The translations under genes and the position numbers were made by a program. A stretch of 31,998 nt of DNA from PALSA-926 sp964476835 (GTDB taxonomy: Bacteria > Pseudomonadota > Alphaproteobacteria > Micavibrionales > UBA2020), in the NCBI GenBank assembly GCA_964476835.1, contig CAYZCE010000023.1, positions 1 to 31,998 of the forward strand, in the 5' to 3' direction. The notes beneath the pieces are model-generated. The model ran no database searches. It was given only the letters and a program-made list of their open reading frames with translations, and was not told where the DNA came from. This document shows, piece after piece, positions 31,228 to 31,998 of this stretch; positions within the stretch are counted from its first letter, which is position 1, and each line of letters starts with the position of its first letter.

Positions 31228-31998
31228 ATGGCCGACGCACCCCGCACCGTCACCCTCATCGACAACGAGACCGGCAAGAAGTATGACTTCCCCGTGCTCG
31301 CCGGCAAGCTGGGGCCGAGCGTCATCGACATCCGCAAGCTTTATGCCGAGACCGGCATGTTCACTTACGACCCCGGCTTCACTTCGACCGCCGCGTGCGA
31401 GAGCGCGGTCACCTTCATCGACGGCGACGAGGGCGTGCTGCTCTACCGCGGCTACTCGATCAACGAACTGGCGGAAAAGAGCGACTTCCTCGAGGTCTGC
31501 TACCTGCTGCTGCACGGCGAGCTGCCGAACGCGGCGCAGAAAACCGAATTCACCGACATCATCACCCGCCACACGATGGTGCACGAGCAGATGCAGTTCT
31601 TCTTCCGCGGCTTCCGCCGCGACAGCCACCCGATGGCCGTGATGGTCGGCACCGTCGGCGCGCTGGCCGCCTTCTACCACGACAGCCTCGACATCAGCGA
31701 TGCCAAGCAGCGCGAGATCGCCGCGCATCGCCTGATCGCCAAGGTGCCGACGCTTGCCGCCTGTGCCTACAAGTATTCGGTCGGCCAGCCTTTCGTCTAT
31801 CCGCGCAACGACCTCGGCTTCGCGGAGAACTTCCTGCACATGTGCTTCTCGGTGCCGTCGGAAGAATACAAGGTCAGCCCGGTCCTCGCGCGCGCGATGG
31901 ACCGCATCTTCACGCTGCACGCCGACCATGAACAGAACGCCTCGACCTCGACCGTGCGTTTGGCCGGCTCAAGCCAGGCCAACCCGTTTGCCTGCATC
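31228..31998 (+). CDS. gltA: Citrate synthase, N-terminal part (cut by window end)
   Basis: The enzyme condenses acetyl-CoA and oxaloacetate into citrate at the entry of the TCA cycle. The frame is open from ATG 31228 to the window end (257 codons, about 60% of a 430-residue type II citrate synthase). GAAAGG lies seven bases before the ATG. Family features include TAACESAVTFIDGDEGVLLYRGYSI, split here as a Gram-negative type I motif, then LEVCYLLLHGELP, FSVGQPFVYP-like SVGQPFVYPRNDL, and the active-site His in LHADHEQNASTSTVR. The remaining catalytic residues lie beyond the window. Confidence 0.96.
   Translation, partial: MADAPRTVTLIDNETGKKYDFPVLAGKLGPSVIDIRKLYAETGMFTYDPGFTSTAACESAVTFIDGDEGVLLYRGYSINELAEKSDFLEVCYLLLHGELPNAAQKTEFTDIITRHTMVHEQMQFFFRGFRRDSHPMAVMVGTVGALAAFYHDSLDISDAKQREIAAHRLIAKVPTLAACAYKYSVGQPFVYPRNDLGFAENFLHMCFSVPSEEYKVSPVLARAMDRIFTLHADHEQNASTSTVRLAGSSQANPFACI

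Noticed and set aside
29644..31929. Long minus-strand frame across the patatin gene and gltA
   Set aside because: It spans two unrelated real genes and a hairpin, has no recognisable motif, and is explained by the same codon bias.

Overview
The window is about 32 kb of GC-rich, tightly packed bacterial chromosome, almost certainly from an alphaproteobacterium. The main evidence is a DivL-type sensor kinase with tyrosine in place of the phospho-accepting histidine, next to ahcY. The style of miaA, the Do-family protease, typA and gltA agrees. I cannot name a genus. A free-living or predatory/host-associated relative of the Rhodospirillales or Micavibrio-like lineages is a guess. Both ends cut genes: ahcY (C-terminal part) on the left and citrate synthase (N-terminal part) on the right.

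Layout. 1-5.5 kb is core: ahcY, divL, a composite palindromic repeat, then miaA and a Do-family protease on the minus strand. 5.7-17.4 kb carries pieces of a Dot/Icm-like type IVB secretion system: IcmB/DotO, then IcmP/DotM, an unknown one-pass membrane protein, IcmO/DotL (coupling ATPase) and an unknown two-pass membrane protein. The IcmB gene is separated from the DotM-DotL operon by a minus-strand block. That block holds an ABC transporter operon with two DUF3299-like periplasmic proteins and a Cys/His-bearing small membrane protein (probably metal related), a secreted protein with a cysteine-framed repeat, and tRNA-Thr(TGT). 17.4-20.0 kb has an orphan small gene behind a near-consensus promoter and a Cu(I) P-type ATPase. 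20.1-22.6 kb is a plus-strand run: MFS exporter, a deleted remnant of epmA, an ankyrin protein and a DUF486 membrane protein. 22.6-25.8 kb is a minus-strand polyamine operon: ornithine-type decarboxylase, deoxyhypusine-synthase-like enzyme, agmatinase-family ureohydrolase. 26-32 kb is typA, a methyltransferase with regulatory domain, a patatin-like lipase and gltA.

How the genes fit together. DotL, DotM and IcmB are the ATPase/coupling side of a Dot/Icm machine. The two unrecognised membrane proteins sit in the same operon and are the best candidates for new lineage-specific coupling-complex subunits. The DotL C-terminal tail carries four copies of a short Ser-Trp...Ile-Gly motif, which may be adaptor or substrate docking sites; this is the most unusual thing I see. 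The outer-membrane core (DotC/D/H/G) and DotB are not in the window, so a working system is an inference. The decarboxylase, DHS-like and ureohydrolase genes form a plausible homospermidine (or guanidino-polyamine) pathway.

There is no CRISPR array, insertion sequence, rRNA gene or intergenic gap above 300 bases. The longest gap (25812-26084) holds a probable promoter and dyad for the polyamine operon and the typA leader.
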